Source: Halomonas litopenaei (GTDB lineage: Bacteria; Pseudomonadota; Gammaproteobacteria; Pseudomonadales; Halomonadaceae). Taken from it: a DNA stretch of 64,000 nucleotides. How positions within the stretch are numbered: the stretch's first letter is position 1; each line of letters starts with the position of its first letter. The stretch lies in NCBI RefSeq assembly GCF_003045775.1, contig NZ_PXNS01000001.1:930001-994000 (forward strand), read 5' to 3'. The position numbers and the translations under genes are program-made. The notes beneath the pieces are model-generated. The model searched no databases. It saw only the letters and a program-made list of their open reading frames with translations, and was not told where the DNA came from. Shown one piece after another: positions 17,728 to 26,627 of the stretch.

Positions 17728-18120
17728 ATGAGCCAGCCCGACGCCCAGTTTCTCGCCGACTTCGCCGACGCCCTCAACCGTCACGATATCGATGCGGTGA
17801 TGTCGATGATGACCGACGACTGCGAATTTCATGCAGTCGCAGGTCCAGACCTGCTCGGCAAGACCTTTCGTGGTCAGCAGGAGGTTCGCGCCGGGCTGCG
17901 TGCCGCCTGGGAAAACGCGCCGGACGCCCAATGGCTCGACGGCGTGCATCAGGTCGTGGGAGATCGCGGCTACAGCGAAAGCACCTATAGCGGCACCACC
18001 GCCGATGGCATGCGCTCCGAGGCGCGGATGATCGACGCCTTCACCTTCCGTGACGGCAAGATCGCGGTGAAGAACGCCTACCGCAAGCAGCGCCCCGCCA
18101 CGCCGGTCAACAACGGCTGA
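17728..18120 (+). CDS. SnoaL/NTF2-like small protein
   Basis: A 130-residue protein with the cone-fold NTF2/SnoaL pattern: FADALNRHDIDAVMSMMTDDCEFH at the N-terminus, FRGQQEVRAGLRAAWE in the middle and IDAFTFRDGKIAVKNAYRK at the end. Families of this fold include ketosteroid-isomerase-like enzymes and small-molecule binding proteins; no specific reaction can be assigned. The ATG at 17728 has AAGGAG at good spacing. It sits 33 bases before an FAD amine oxidoreductase gene and is probably co-transcribed with it. Confidence 0.7.
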   Translation: MSQPDAQFLADFADALNRHDIDAVMSMMTDDCEFHAVAGPDLLGKTFRGQQEVRAGLRAAWENAPDAQWLDGVHQVVGDRGYSESTYSGTTADGMRSEARMIDAFTFRDGKIAVKNAYRKQRPATPVNNG

Positions 18121-18153
18121 GCGACCTCGGATACCTGACTCGGGAGCTTCGAC

Positions 18154-19602
18154 ATGCTGGATCTACAGACCCCGCTGGCCGCTTCGTCGGACGATGCCGC
18201 CCGGGCCACTCCGGCCCAGGCCCCTTATGATCCCGCCTATGACCCGTTGACCGCCAGGCAGGTCGGTACCGGCTGTGACTATGCGCCGACCTACTGGATC
18301 GCCACCGCCGGCGAGCCCCCGGCCGACGATGGCCCGATCGTGGCGGACACCGACGCCGACGTGGTGATCATCGGCTCCGGGTTCACTGGCCTTACGGCGG
18401 CGATCTTTCTGGCCGAGCGCTACGGCATCAAGGCCACGGTGCTCGAGGCCAACCGTGTCAGCTGGGGATGCAGCACCCGCAACGGCGGCCAGGCCCAATG
18501 CGCCTCGGGGCGACTCAAGCGGTCTCAGTGGATCCAGCGCTATGGCCTCGATACCGCACTCAAGTTGCACCGCGAGTGTGTCGAAGGCATGCAGACCTTC
18601 AAGTCGCTGATCGCCGATATCGACTGCGACCCGCAGCCCGGCGGGCACCTGTATATCGCCCACAAGGATAGGGTGATGCCGAGCCTGGAGAAGGAGGCAC
18701 GGCTTCTGCGCGAGACCTTCGACTACGACGCTCGCATCATCGACGGCGACACCGTCAAGCGCGAGTGGGTGGGCGACAGCGAGGCGGCCGGCGCCATGCA
18801 CGAGCCCGAGGGCATCGGTATCCACGCCGCCAAGCTGGCTTTCGGCTACCATCGCAAGGCGCGCGCCCTGGGGGTGAAGATCCACCCGGCGAGCCCGGTG
18901 CTTGGCTGGGAGACCCATGGCGACGTGCACCATCTGCGCACGCCAGGCGGCGTGGTCAAGGCGCGGGCGGTGGGCATGGCCACCGGCGGCTACGTCACCG
19001 GCCAGCTGAGCCCCCACCTCAAGAACCGGTTGCTGCCAATTCTGTCGAACTCCATGGTCACTCGGCCGCTGAGCGAGGCCGAGATCGAGGCCACCGGTTT
19101 CCGCACACGTCAGGTGCTGACCGACACCCGAATCCTGCGCCACTACTATCGGCTGCTGCCGGACAACCGCGTGCAGATCGGCAGTCGCAGCGCCATCAGT
19201 GGCCGCGATGCCCCCAGGGAGCGCTACGCGGCGGTGCTCAGGGGCGATCTGGAGCGCAAGTTCCCGGCGCTCGCCGGCATCGAGATCGACTACTCCTGGT
19301 GGGGCTGGGTCGACGTCAGCCATGACATGATGCCGCGCATCCATCAGCCGGACCCGAAGGAGAGCGTCTACTACGCCCTGGGCTATGGCGGCAACGGGGT
19401 GATGTACTCGGCCCAGGCCGGCAAGCGCCTGGCCCAGTGGATCGCCGGGGAGGGCAGGTCGCTGGATCTGCCGATCTTCACCTCGAAGCTGCCCTTTCCC
19501 AACCTGCGCGAACGTATCGAGTCGGAGGCCTTCGCCCCCTTCCGCCGATTCGGCCAGCGCTTCCTCTATCGCTACTACTACTTCAAGGACGAGGTGCTCT
19601 GA
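18154..19602 (+). CDS. FAD-dependent oxidoreductase, PuuB/gamma-glutamylputrescine oxidase-like
   Basis: A 482-residue DAO-superfamily enzyme with a 70-residue leader before the FAD motif VVIIGSGFTGLTAAIFLAER. SWGCSTRNGGQAQCASGRLK is characteristic of the PuuB-like group, and YALGYGGNGVMYSAQAGKRLA is the C-terminal FAD segment. Relatives oxidise gamma-glutamyl-putrescine or other primary or secondary amines, releasing aldehyde, ammonia and H2O2. GGGAGC precedes the ATG. The gene follows the NTF2-like gene and ends at a strong terminator shared with the convergent lysR. The substrate is not determined. Confidence 0.78.
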   Translation: MLDLQTPLAASSDDAARATPAQAPYDPAYDPLTARQVGTGCDYAPTYWIATAGEPPADDGPIVADTDADVVIIGSGFTGLTAAIFLAERYGIKATVLEANRVSWGCSTRNGGQAQCASGRLKRSQWIQRYGLDTALKLHRECVEGMQTFKSLIADIDCDPQPGGHLYIAHKDRVMPSLEKEARLLRETFDYDARIIDGDTVKREWVGDSEAAGAMHEPEGIGIHAAKLAFGYHRKARALGVKIHPASPVLGWETHGDVHHLRTPGGVVKARAVGMATGGYVTGQLSPHLKNRLLPILSNSMVTRPLSEAEIEATGFRTRQVLTDTRILRHYYRLLPDNRVQIGSRSAISGRDAPRERYAAVLRGDLERKFPALAGIEIDYSWWGWVDVSHDMMPRIHQPDPKESVYYALGYGGNGVMYSAQAGKRLAQWIAGEGRSLDLPIFTSKLPFPNLRERIESEAFAPFRRFGQRFLYRYYYFKDEVL

Positions 19603-19646
19603 ACCTGATCGGTCCCGTTCTGGATATGGGTAACCCTCACGACGAT

Positions 19647-19672
19647 GCCGCGACCCTGGGGTCGCGGCTTTT
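19647..19672. terminator. Terminator between PuuB-like gene and lysR
   Basis: A 9-bp perfect stem (GCCGCGACC with GGTCGCGGC) and a 4-nt loop are followed by TTTTC on the plus strand. It is placed between convergent genes. Confidence 0.8.
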
Positions 19673-19704
19673 CAATGTCTGCAGTGCTGCGGCGGGTGCT
19701 GCGG

Positions 19705-20607
19705 CTACTTCACTTCCTCCGGTGGCAGCATCTTGTCGAGACGGTCGAGAAAGGCCTGCTGAACCGCTGTCACGCCGTCTTCCCGCCAGGCCACCTCGGT
19801 GACCAGACACTCCTTCACCCCCTCCAGCGGCAGCAGGGTGACGCCCTTGCGCACATAGTTGGTGGCGCACTCCAGGTGCACAGTGACGCCGAAGTCGCAG
19901 GCGACAAAGGCAAACATGGTCTCGCTGTTGAAGGTCTCTTGGGCGACATGGGGTTCGAAGCCCGCCTGCCGACAGATCTGCTCGAGCATCTGGCGAAAGT
20001 GCAGCCACATGCTGCGGGCGCCAAGAATGAACGGCTCCCGGGCCAACTCCTCCAGCCGGATGCTCTTGCGCCCGGCCAACGGGTGGTTGTCACCGACCGC
20101 GGCGATAAAGTGATCTCGCTGGATGGGACGGGAACGCAGCCCCGGGGTCAGCACCGGGCCGGTAACGAAGCCGAAGTCCAGGCGTCCCTCGGTCAATTCG
20201 TCGAGCTGCTGGGCGGTGGAGCCGAAGCTCAGGTCGAAGTGGATGTCCGGATTCTGGCGGCGAAAGTCGTCCAATAGTGCCGGCAACTCACCGGTGATGG
20301 CGAAGTCGGTGTAGCCGATGGCCAGCCGGCCCAGTTCTCCACGGCCCGCTCGCTGCGTCTTGAGCACCGCATCATCGACCTGGCGCAGTATCTGGCGGCT
20401 CTCCTCGAGCATGATGCGTCCCGGATCGGTGAGGCGGACCTGGCGATTGTTGCGCACGAACAGCGCTTCACCGATGGCGTCCTCGAGCTGAGCGATGGTG
20501 CGACTCAGCGCCGGCTGGGCGACGTTGAGACGCTCGGCGGCGCGGCGAAAGTGCAGGCTGTCGGCCACGGCGACAAAGGCGTAAAGGTGGCGAAGCTCAA
20601 TGCGCAT
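19705..20607 (-). CDS. LysR-family transcriptional regulator
   Basis: A 300-residue LysR protein. The HTH reads LYAFVAVADSLHFRRAAERL then AQPALSRTIAQLEDAIG, and the effector-binding domain starts near residue 90. It is divergent from the GltS-like symporter with 117 bases between, where a TATCA-N13-TGATA inverted repeat forms a plausible LysR box. It most likely controls the symporter, amidohydrolase and COG0523 operon. The BenM/CatR-like N-terminus (MRIELRHLYAFVAVA) suggests the aromatic or amino-acid catabolism branch, but the effector is unknown. Confidence 0.85.
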   Translation of the reverse strand: MRIELRHLYAFVAVADSLHFRRAAERLNVAQPALSRTIAQLEDAIGEALFVRNNRQVRLTDPGRIMLEESRQILRQVDDAVLKTQRAGRGELGRLAIGYTDFAITGELPALLDDFRRQNPDIHFDLSFGSTAQQLDELTEGRLDFGFVTGPVLTPGLRSRPIQRDHFIAAVGDNHPLAGRKSIRLEELAREPFILGARSMWLHFRQMLEQICRQAGFEPHVAQETFNSETMFAFVACDFGVTVHLECATNYVRKGVTLLPLEGVKECLVTEVAWREDGVTAVQQAFLDRLDKMLPPEEVK

Positions 20608-20621
20608 TGATGCCTCACAGG

Positions 20622-20644
20622 TATCAAGTGAACGTTAAATGATA
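20622..20644. promoter_or_regulatory. Putative LysR-type operator
   Basis: Perfect 5-bp arms TATCA and TGATA are separated by 13 bases whose centre is AACGTT. It lies 15 bases upstream of the lysR start and about 80 bases before the symporter start. A TATTAT -10-like element (20643-20648) adjoins it with no good -35, as in activator-dependent promoters. Confidence 0.5.
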
Positions 20645-20724
20645 TTATACGCGCAACGATGGCGTGCCTAGGCTGGAAGTGTTCGCTTCACTTCCAACAA
20701 CGACAACGTCGAGGTGACTCCATC

Positions 20725-22239
20725 ATGCAAGACTCCTTTCACGGGGTGATCGCCTTCGCGCTGCTTGCCCTCATGCTGTGGGTCGGCAGCCAGCTGCGAA
20801 GCCGGCTGAGCTGGCTTCGGGCCTCGCTGGTTCCGGCCAGCATCGTCGGCGGCCTGATCGGTTTCCTGGCGCTTTCGCTGGATCTGCTGCCGGGCTACTC
20901 ACCCGCCGACTTCACCGCTCTGACCTTTCATTTCTTCACCCTGAGCTTCATGTCGCTATGCCTTACCGGGGGTGGTCGCCAGGACGCGCCCGGTGGTGGC
21001 GGCAGTATCGTGCGCGGCGGACTCTGGCTGACGCTTGCCTGGAGCATCAGCCTGGGCATGCAAGGTGCCATCGGCTTTCTGGTGGTGACCGGCTACGACG
21101 CCGTGACCGGCAGCGACGTCAGCGGATTTCTGGGAGCCATCGTGACCCACGGCTTTACCCAGGGGCCGGGCCAGGCGCTGACCTACGGCACCATCTGGGA
21201 GACCGAGTACGGCATCGCCAATGCCGCCCAGGTGGGGCTGATCTATGCCTCTCTGGGATTCTTGATGGCGTTTGCCCTGGGCGTGCCGCTTGCCCGGCGC
21301 TACCTGACCAAGGGGTTGAACGCCAATCGCGCCTCGCGCCTGGATGACAACTTTCGCTTGGGCTTCTTTACCCGGGCGGGCGACGACGAGGGCAACCAGC
21401 AGGCTCCCGGGATGGGGCGCATGGTGTCGCACCCGGGCAATCTGGATTCGCTGGCCTACCATCTGGGCCTGCTTGCCATCGCCTACGTGATCACCCACCT
21501 GTGGCTGACCTTCGTGCAGGGCATCATCGGCAATGCCTCGCCGTTCGGCATCAACGTCGGGGTGCTGTTCAGCCACAACCTGTTCTTTCTGCACGGGCTG
21601 GGTGTCTGCGTGCTGATGCGCATGGTGATCGATCGGCTCGGGCTTTCCCACCGTGTCGATGACGAGACGCTCAAGCGGATCACCGGCAGCGCGGTGGACT
21701 TCATGGTGGTGGGGACCCTCATGAGCATCCAGTTCGCGGTGCTCTACGCGCTGCTGGCGCCGATCCTGCTGGTGACCGTGACGGTGACGATCGCCACCCT
21801 GGTGGGCTGTCTGTTGATCGGGCGGTTGAGCGGCAATCTGGGACCAGAGCGTACCGTGACCTCGTTTGGATGCTGCTGTGGCTCCACCGGTACCGGGCTC
21901 TTGCTGTTGCGCATGATGGACGCCGACTTTTCCACCTCGGTGCCCAAGGAGCTTGCCTTCTTCAATCTGGCCATCGTGGTGGTCAACCTGCACATCCTGA
22001 TGATCTTCGCCCCCATCGTGCCGTCGCTGACGCCGGCGATCTATCTGCTGGTGTTCGGCGGCACCGCCATCGCCCTGATCGCCTGCATCCCGCTGATGCT
22101 GATGTGGGGGCGGCACGGCAGAGCCTCATCGCCCTCGTCGGGCTGGGCCGAGGGTGTTCCCACACAAGGCCATGCCGCTGCCCAGTCAGACTCAGCCTCC
22201 GCGTCTTCGCCCACCATCAGCAAGGGAGCTGCCTCCTGA
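20725..22239 (+). CDS. GltS-like sodium:glutamate symporter family protein
   Basis: A 504-residue integral membrane protein of the GltS (ESS) family, longer than the roughly 400-residue E. coli GltS. The extra length is a soluble loop near residues 205-235 and a Ser/Ala-rich 45-residue tail. The signature FLGAIVTHGFTQGPGQALTYG near residue 138 is a re-entrant-loop-like GltS element. The second half has an unusual SFGCCCGSTGTGLLLLRMMD with three consecutive cysteines at the equivalent place. GAGGTG precedes the ATG. It overlaps the amidohydrolase start by one base (TGATG), so uptake and hydrolysis are likely coupled. The real substrate may not be glutamate. Confidence 0.78.
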   Translation: MQDSFHGVIAFALLALMLWVGSQLRSRLSWLRASLVPASIVGGLIGFLALSLDLLPGYSPADFTALTFHFFTLSFMSLCLTGGGRQDAPGGGGSIVRGGLWLTLAWSISLGMQGAIGFLVVTGYDAVTGSDVSGFLGAIVTHGFTQGPGQALTYGTIWETEYGIANAAQVGLIYASLGFLMAFALGVPLARRYLTKGLNANRASRLDDNFRLGFFTRAGDDEGNQQAPGMGRMVSHPGNLDSLAYHLGLLAIAYVITHLWLTFVQGIIGNASPFGINVGVLFSHNLFFLHGLGVCVLMRMVIDRLGLSHRVDDETLKRITGSAVDFMVVGTLMSIQFAVLYALLAPILLVTVTVTIATLVGCLLIGRLSGNLGPERTVTSFGCCCGSTGTGLLLLRMMDADFSTSVPKELAFFNLAIVVVNLHILMIFAPIVPSLTPAIYLLVFGGTAIALIACIPLMLMWGRHGRASSPSSGWAEGVPTQGHAAAQSDSASASSPTISKGAAS

Positions 22240-23858
22240 TGAGCATCACCGTCTATCCCGCTCGACGCATCCTGACCATGAATCCGTCCCAGCCCGAGGC
22301 GACCCATGTCGCGGTGCAGGGAGATCGCATCCTGGCGGTGGGGGATGCGCAAGCGATGCCAATCGACGCCCGCATCGATGATCGCTTTGCCGACAAGGTG
22401 ATCCTGCCGGGCTTCGTCGAAGGCCATAGCCACGCTCTGGAAGGCGCCATGTGGGACTACCTCTATCTCGGGTATTTCAGTCGGGTCGATGCCGAGGGCA
22501 AGGAGTGGCCGGGGCTGAAGAGCGTCGCCGAGATGCAGGCACGGCTGCGCCAGCATGCAGATAGCCTGCCGCCGGGCGAGCCGCTGGTCGCCTGGGGCTT
22601 TGATCCGGTCTACTTTCCCGGCCAGCGCTTAAGTCGCCACCAGCTCGACGAGGCGGTCGGAGATCGACCGCTGGTGGTGCTGCACGCAAGCCTGCACGTG
22701 ATGACCGTCAATTCGGCCATGCTGGCACTGTCCGGCATCAGCGAGGGGCCGCGGGTCGAGGGCATCATGCTCGACGAGGACGGCCAGCCCAATGGCGAGC
22801 TCCAGGAAATGGCCGCCATGTTCGTGGTGTTCGATGCCCTTGGCAGGAATCTGTTCGAGGCGGTGGCGTCACCCGAGGTGCTCAGGCGCTACGGCGCCAT
22901 CGCGGCGGCCAAGGGCGTCACCACCATCACCGATTTGTACAACCCCTTGAGCGATGACGCCATCGCCTCGATGGTCGAGGTGACCCGGGAGGCCGATTTT
23001 CCGGTGCGCCTGGTGCCGGCCATGGGGGTGCTGGCGTGGTCGGCCGAGGAGGGCATCGCGCGGCTCCAGGCGGCGATGGGCCACAGCCATGAGCGGCTGG
23101 TGTTTGGCCCGGCCAAGCTGATGACCGACGGCTCGATCCAGGGCTACACCGCGCGGCTGAAGTGGCCCCACTACCATGATGGTCATCCCAACGGGCTGTG
23201 GAACGCCGAGCCAGAGGGACTGGTGGCGCTGGTACACGCCTACCACCAGGCGGGGCTTCAACTGCACATTCACACCAACGGTGACGAGGCCGTGGAGTTG
23301 ATGCTGGACGCCCTGGAGGAGGCGCTGACCCTGTGGCCGCGTTTCGATCACCGCCATACCCTGCAGCACTGCCAGATCATCGACCATGCTCAGCTACGTC
23401 GCGCCGCCCGTCTTGGACTGTGCCTGAACATGTTCGCCAATCATCTCTACTACTGGGGCGATGTGCACCTGGAACGCACCCTGGGACCGACGCGCTGCCA
23501 GCGCCTGGAGCCGCTGGCCTCGGCCCGCCGACTGGGCATCGTCACCGCTATCCACAGCGATGCGCCGGTGACCCCGCTGGGGCCGCTGTTCACCGCCTGG
23601 TGTGCGGTCAACCGGCAGAGCGCCAGTGGCCAGACGCTGGGTCACCATGAGGCGGTGAGCGTGGAAGATGCACTGGAAATGATCACCCTGGGCGCTGCCA
23701 TCACGCTGGGCATGGACGACCGTGTGGGTAGCCTGGACGTCGGCAAGTTTGCCGATATGGCGGTACTGGATGACGACCCATTGCAAGTTTTAGCACAGGA
23801 TCTGCGACACATCCGGGTACACGCCACGGTGTCGGGAGGACAGGTGCATGAGGTGTGA
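22239..23858 (+). CDS. Metal-dependent amidohydrolase, YtcJ-like (amidohydrolase 3)
   Basis: A 539-residue TIM-barrel amidohydrolase. Metal ligands are visible as GHSH at the end of strand 1 (near residue 66), HIHTNGDEA (His pair near 344) and HSDAPVTPLGP (Asp near 443); the C-terminal segment VGSLDVGKFADMAVLDDDP is typical of the superfamily. Family members hydrolyse amides, formamides or cyclic amides. Translation is coupled to the upstream symporter and its end overlaps the COG0523 GTPase gene by 11 bases. No signal peptide, so cytoplasmic. The substrate is unknown, perhaps an N-acylated amino acid imported by the symporter. Confidence 0.82.
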   Translation: MSITVYPARRILTMNPSQPEATHVAVQGDRILAVGDAQAMPIDARIDDRFADKVILPGFVEGHSHALEGAMWDYLYLGYFSRVDAEGKEWPGLKSVAEMQARLRQHADSLPPGEPLVAWGFDPVYFPGQRLSRHQLDEAVGDRPLVVLHASLHVMTVNSAMLALSGISEGPRVEGIMLDEDGQPNGELQEMAAMFVVFDALGRNLFEAVASPEVLRRYGAIAAAKGVTTITDLYNPLSDDAIASMVEVTREADFPVRLVPAMGVLAWSAEEGIARLQAAMGHSHERLVFGPAKLMTDGSIQGYTARLKWPHYHDGHPNGLWNAEPEGLVALVHAYHQAGLQLHIHTNGDEAVELMLDALEEALTLWPRFDHRHTLQHCQIIDHAQLRRAARLGLCLNMFANHLYYWGDVHLERTLGPTRCQRLEPLASARRLGIVTAIHSDAPVTPLGPLFTAWCAVNRQSASGQTLGHHEAVSVEDALEMITLGAAITLGMDDRVGSLDVGKFADMAVLDDDPLQVLAQDLRHIRVHATVSGGQVHEV

Positions 23859-24828
23859 TGATCGGGTGCCGGTGACGGTGATCGCAGGTTTCCTGGGGGC
23901 GGGCAAGACCAGTTATCTCAACCGTCGGCTGGCGTCGGGGGATATCGAGGATGCTCTGATTCTGGTCAACGACGTCGGCGAGGTGAACGTCGATGTAGCG
24001 GCGATCGACTACCGCGATGATCGAGTGCTGTCGCTGTCCAACGGCTGCGTCTGCTGCACCCTGGGGGGCACCCTGGCCGAGCAGCTGTCCCAGGCGCTGC
24101 GACTCAAGGCCAGGCCAACGGAAATTCTGATCGAGGCCAGCGGCGTGGCCAATCCTCAACGGATCGCCGATATCGCCAGGCTGGCGCCGGGGCTTGAGCT
24201 TGCCGATATCGTGGTACTGGTGGATGCGAGCCAGGCTGGCCGTCTGGCGCTGGACGCCCAGGTGGGGGAGCTATGGCGCGCCCAGGTGCACGCCGCCCAT
24301 CGTCTGCTGGTCAATCGTCTGCCCCAAGAGGACAGCGCGCGCGACCAGCTGCTCGGGTGGCTGGGCCAGCTCGCCCCTGGTGCGGCGGTGGCGACAGAGC
24401 CGGTACAAGTCGCTCCCGCGTCGTCCAGGACGACGTCCTCTGGCCCGGCCTTTTGGCAGGGAAATGGCGCCAAGCCATCGGCGGAGCCGTTCGCCGAGCG
24501 TGCCCGACACTCGGGGCTGACCGATGCCACCCTGCACCTTCGCCACCCCCTGGTGGCCGAGGAGTTGCAAGCGCTGCTCGAGCGCTACCGCGACTGCCTG
24601 TTTCGCGCCAAGGGCTTCGTCCGCTGTCGGCTGGCGGACGGGGAAGAATGGCGAAGTCTGCAGTTGAGCGGACAGCGCCTCGCCTGGCAGAGCCACGGGC
24701 CGCCCGCCACCGGCGCCGTGCTGGTGTGCATCGGTCGCCGGGGCGAACGCTTTACTCGGTTGATGGAGGAGCTTGCGCAGCTCGACAGCGAGACTGATAC
24801 GGCGCCGATGGCACCGATCGGGCGCTAG
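23848..24828 (+). CDS. COG0523/CobW-family GTPase, putative metallochaperone
   Basis: A 326-residue G3E GTPase. The Walker A motif is GFLGAGKT (near residues 15-22) and the metal-binding CxCC motif appears in NGCVCCTL (near residues 66-73), followed by EASGVANPQ. The C-terminal CobW_C domain begins near residue 225. Members deliver Zn, Co or Fe to client enzymes. It overlaps the amidohydrolase gene by 11 bases, making that metalloenzyme the obvious candidate client. A cobalamin role (CobW) is less supported, since the cobST genes are about 8 kb away. Confidence 0.82.
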   Translation: MRCDDRVPVTVIAGFLGAGKTSYLNRRLASGDIEDALILVNDVGEVNVDVAAIDYRDDRVLSLSNGCVCCTLGGTLAEQLSQALRLKARPTEILIEASGVANPQRIADIARLAPGLELADIVVLVDASQAGRLALDAQVGELWRAQVHAAHRLLVNRLPQEDSARDQLLGWLGQLAPGAAVATEPVQVAPASSRTTSSGPAFWQGNGAKPSAEPFAERARHSGLTDATLHLRHPLVAEELQALLERYRDCLFRAKGFVRCRLADGEEWRSLQLSGQRLAWQSHGPPATGAVLVCIGRRGERFTRLMEELAQLDSETDTAPMAPIGR

Positions 24829-24845
24829 CCCAGTGCCTCCCGGAT

Positions 24846-26339
24846 TCAGCTGGTGCGACGTGCCTGGGGCAGCAGGGCCGCCAGGCGTTCGATGCCGCGC
24901 TCGATGCGGGTCTCGTCGATGGCCGAGAAGCCGAGCCTCAGGGTGGGGCGATGCGCCGGGGTCAGGAAGTGCACCTCGCCGTTCTCGATCAGGATGCTGT
25001 GCTCCTCGGCCAGCCGTTTCAGCAGTGCCACGTCGGTGTCGGCGGGGGCCTCCAGCCAGAAGCAGGAGCCGCCGAAGGTGGAGCGGATACGCAGCTCGGG
25101 CAGGTGGGATGCGAGGGCGTCACGCATCAACAGCCAGCGGCGCTGGTAGGTCTGGCGAATCTGGCGCAGCAGGGCGTCGTGGTAGCCGCGGTCGAGAAAC
25201 AGCGCCACGCTGCGCTGGTTGTTGGTGGCGGGGTGGCGCAGCATCAGCCGGCGCAGGGCGCGCGCCTCGGCGATAAAGGCGGGGGGCGCCACCATGTAGC
25301 CGAGCCGAAGGCCCGGCGCCAGGGTCTTGGACAGGCTGCCCACGTAGATCACCCGGCCATCGCTATCGAGGCTCTTGAGTGCCGGCGTCGGGTTGTCGAC
25401 GAAGTTGGTCTCGCTCTCGTAGTCGTCCTCGATGACCAGATAGTTGTTGGCGCTGGCGCTGTCGAGCAAGTCGCGGCGGCGCTGCATCGGCAGGGTCACG
25501 CCGGTGGGCGACTGGTGGCTTGGGGTGACGTAGGCCAGGTGGCAATCGGCCAGGCGCTGGTCGATCACCAAGCCCTGGTCGTCCACGTCCACCGCGACGA
25601 TATCGTCGGTGAAGGTGCGGGCGATATTGACCATGTCGACGTAGCCAGGGTTCTCCATGGCGAAGCGTCGACCCGCCCCCAGGATCAGCATGGCGGTGAT
25701 CCATAGCGCCTGCTGGGCGCCCACGGTGATCAGGATCTCCTCCGGTCGGGCCCAGACGCCACGGCGGGGCAGCAGTCGCTGGTGGATCTGTTCGATCAGC
25801 AGCGGGTCGTCTTCGCTCAGGTGGTCTGCCGACCAGCGGCGGATGGCTGGCACGCTGACCGAGTCGCGGCTGCACTCCCGCCAGTGCTGGGTGGGAAACA
25901 GGTTGGGATCGATCTGGCCGTAGAGGAAGGGGTAGTCATAGTCGAGCCAGTTGGCCGGCTTGACGATGGTCGGCTGGCGCGAGGGTCGCATCGTCAACAG
26001 CTCGTCCCAGGGCGTCGCTGTGCCGGAGTGAAGGGACGCACTGGCGGCTGGGGGGGCGATGTCGGCCGGGGGCGTGACGCGCCCGGCGAGGATATCCGGA
26101 TTGACGAAGTAGCCGCTGCGCTCCCGGGCGACCAGGTAGCCGTCGTCCAGCAGTTGCTCGTAGGCGATCATCACCGTGTTGCGGGCCACACCCAGCTCCT
26201 TGGCGAGCTTGCGGCTCGAAGGCAGCGCCTCACCGGTGGGCAGGTGCCCCTCGAGGATGGCGTGGGCGATCTGCTCGCGAAGTTGGCACTGAAGGCTTTC
26301 CTGACGCTTTGCGTCGAGTCGAAACAGGGGGGCGCTCAT
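24846..26339 (-). CDS. MocR-type GntR/aminotransferase transcriptional regulator
   Basis: A 497-residue MocR protein: an N-terminal GntR winged helix (LREQIAHAILEGHLPTGEAL, then SRKLAKELGVARNTVMIAYE) joined by a linker to a fold-type I aminotransferase-like domain. The PLP lysine lies in VGSLSKTLAPGLRLGYM. MocR regulators such as TauR, GabR and PdxR sense amino compounds through a PLP adduct. It diverges from the dctPQM TRAP operon across 288 bases that contain a pair of direct repeats typical of MocR operators, so it probably controls that transporter. Similarity to TauR would fit the sulfonate theme, but that is speculation. Confidence 0.85.
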   Translation of the reverse strand: MSAPLFRLDAKRQESLQCQLREQIAHAILEGHLPTGEALPSSRKLAKELGVARNTVMIAYEQLLDDGYLVARERSGYFVNPDILAGRVTPPADIAPPAASASLHSGTATPWDELLTMRPSRQPTIVKPANWLDYDYPFLYGQIDPNLFPTQHWRECSRDSVSVPAIRRWSADHLSEDDPLLIEQIHQRLLPRRGVWARPEEILITVGAQQALWITAMLILGAGRRFAMENPGYVDMVNIARTFTDDIVAVDVDDQGLVIDQRLADCHLAYVTPSHQSPTGVTLPMQRRRDLLDSASANNYLVIEDDYESETNFVDNPTPALKSLDSDGRVIYVGSLSKTLAPGLRLGYMVAPPAFIAEARALRRLMLRHPATNNQRSVALFLDRGYHDALLRQIRQTYQRRWLLMRDALASHLPELRIRSTFGGSCFWLEAPADTDVALLKRLAEEHSILIENGEVHFLTPAHRPTLRLGFSAIDETRIERGIERLAALLPQARRTS

Positions 26340-26627
26340 ACCGACGACGGGTTCCCGGATGGTGGTTGTTGGACGAGTTCCGGCGTGGCCCAGGCCTGGC
26401 GGCCACGCCCGCCTACGATCTTACAGCGTCGGCGTCTTGTCGAGGGCTCGCGGGTGCCTGGCCCAATCGATGTGGGGCCACTGGTCCTATGGCGTCGATG
26501 CTCGACGGGGGAGAGTGAGTCACATGGCGGGTCGGACCTGACGGCGCTCGCCAGCCAATGACGATCAAGATGTGACACCCGCAACAAGATTCCGCTTTAA
26601 GCGGCACAACAATGATGGGAGTTCCGC
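26340..26627. promoter_or_regulatory. MocR/TRAP divergent control region
   Basis: The 288-base region holds direct repeats CTGGCCCAAT (26458-26467) and CTGGTCCTAT (26481-26490), start-to-start 23 bases or about two helical turns, as expected for MocR dimers. A perfect small palindrome CCGCTT-T-AAGCGG (26592-26604) lies just before the dctP ribosome site. Confidence 0.4.

Noticed and set aside
18163..19344. A 393-codon minus-strand frame opposite the PuuB-like gene
   Set aside because: Shadow of a gene with FAD-binding motifs; composition typical of an antisense reading.
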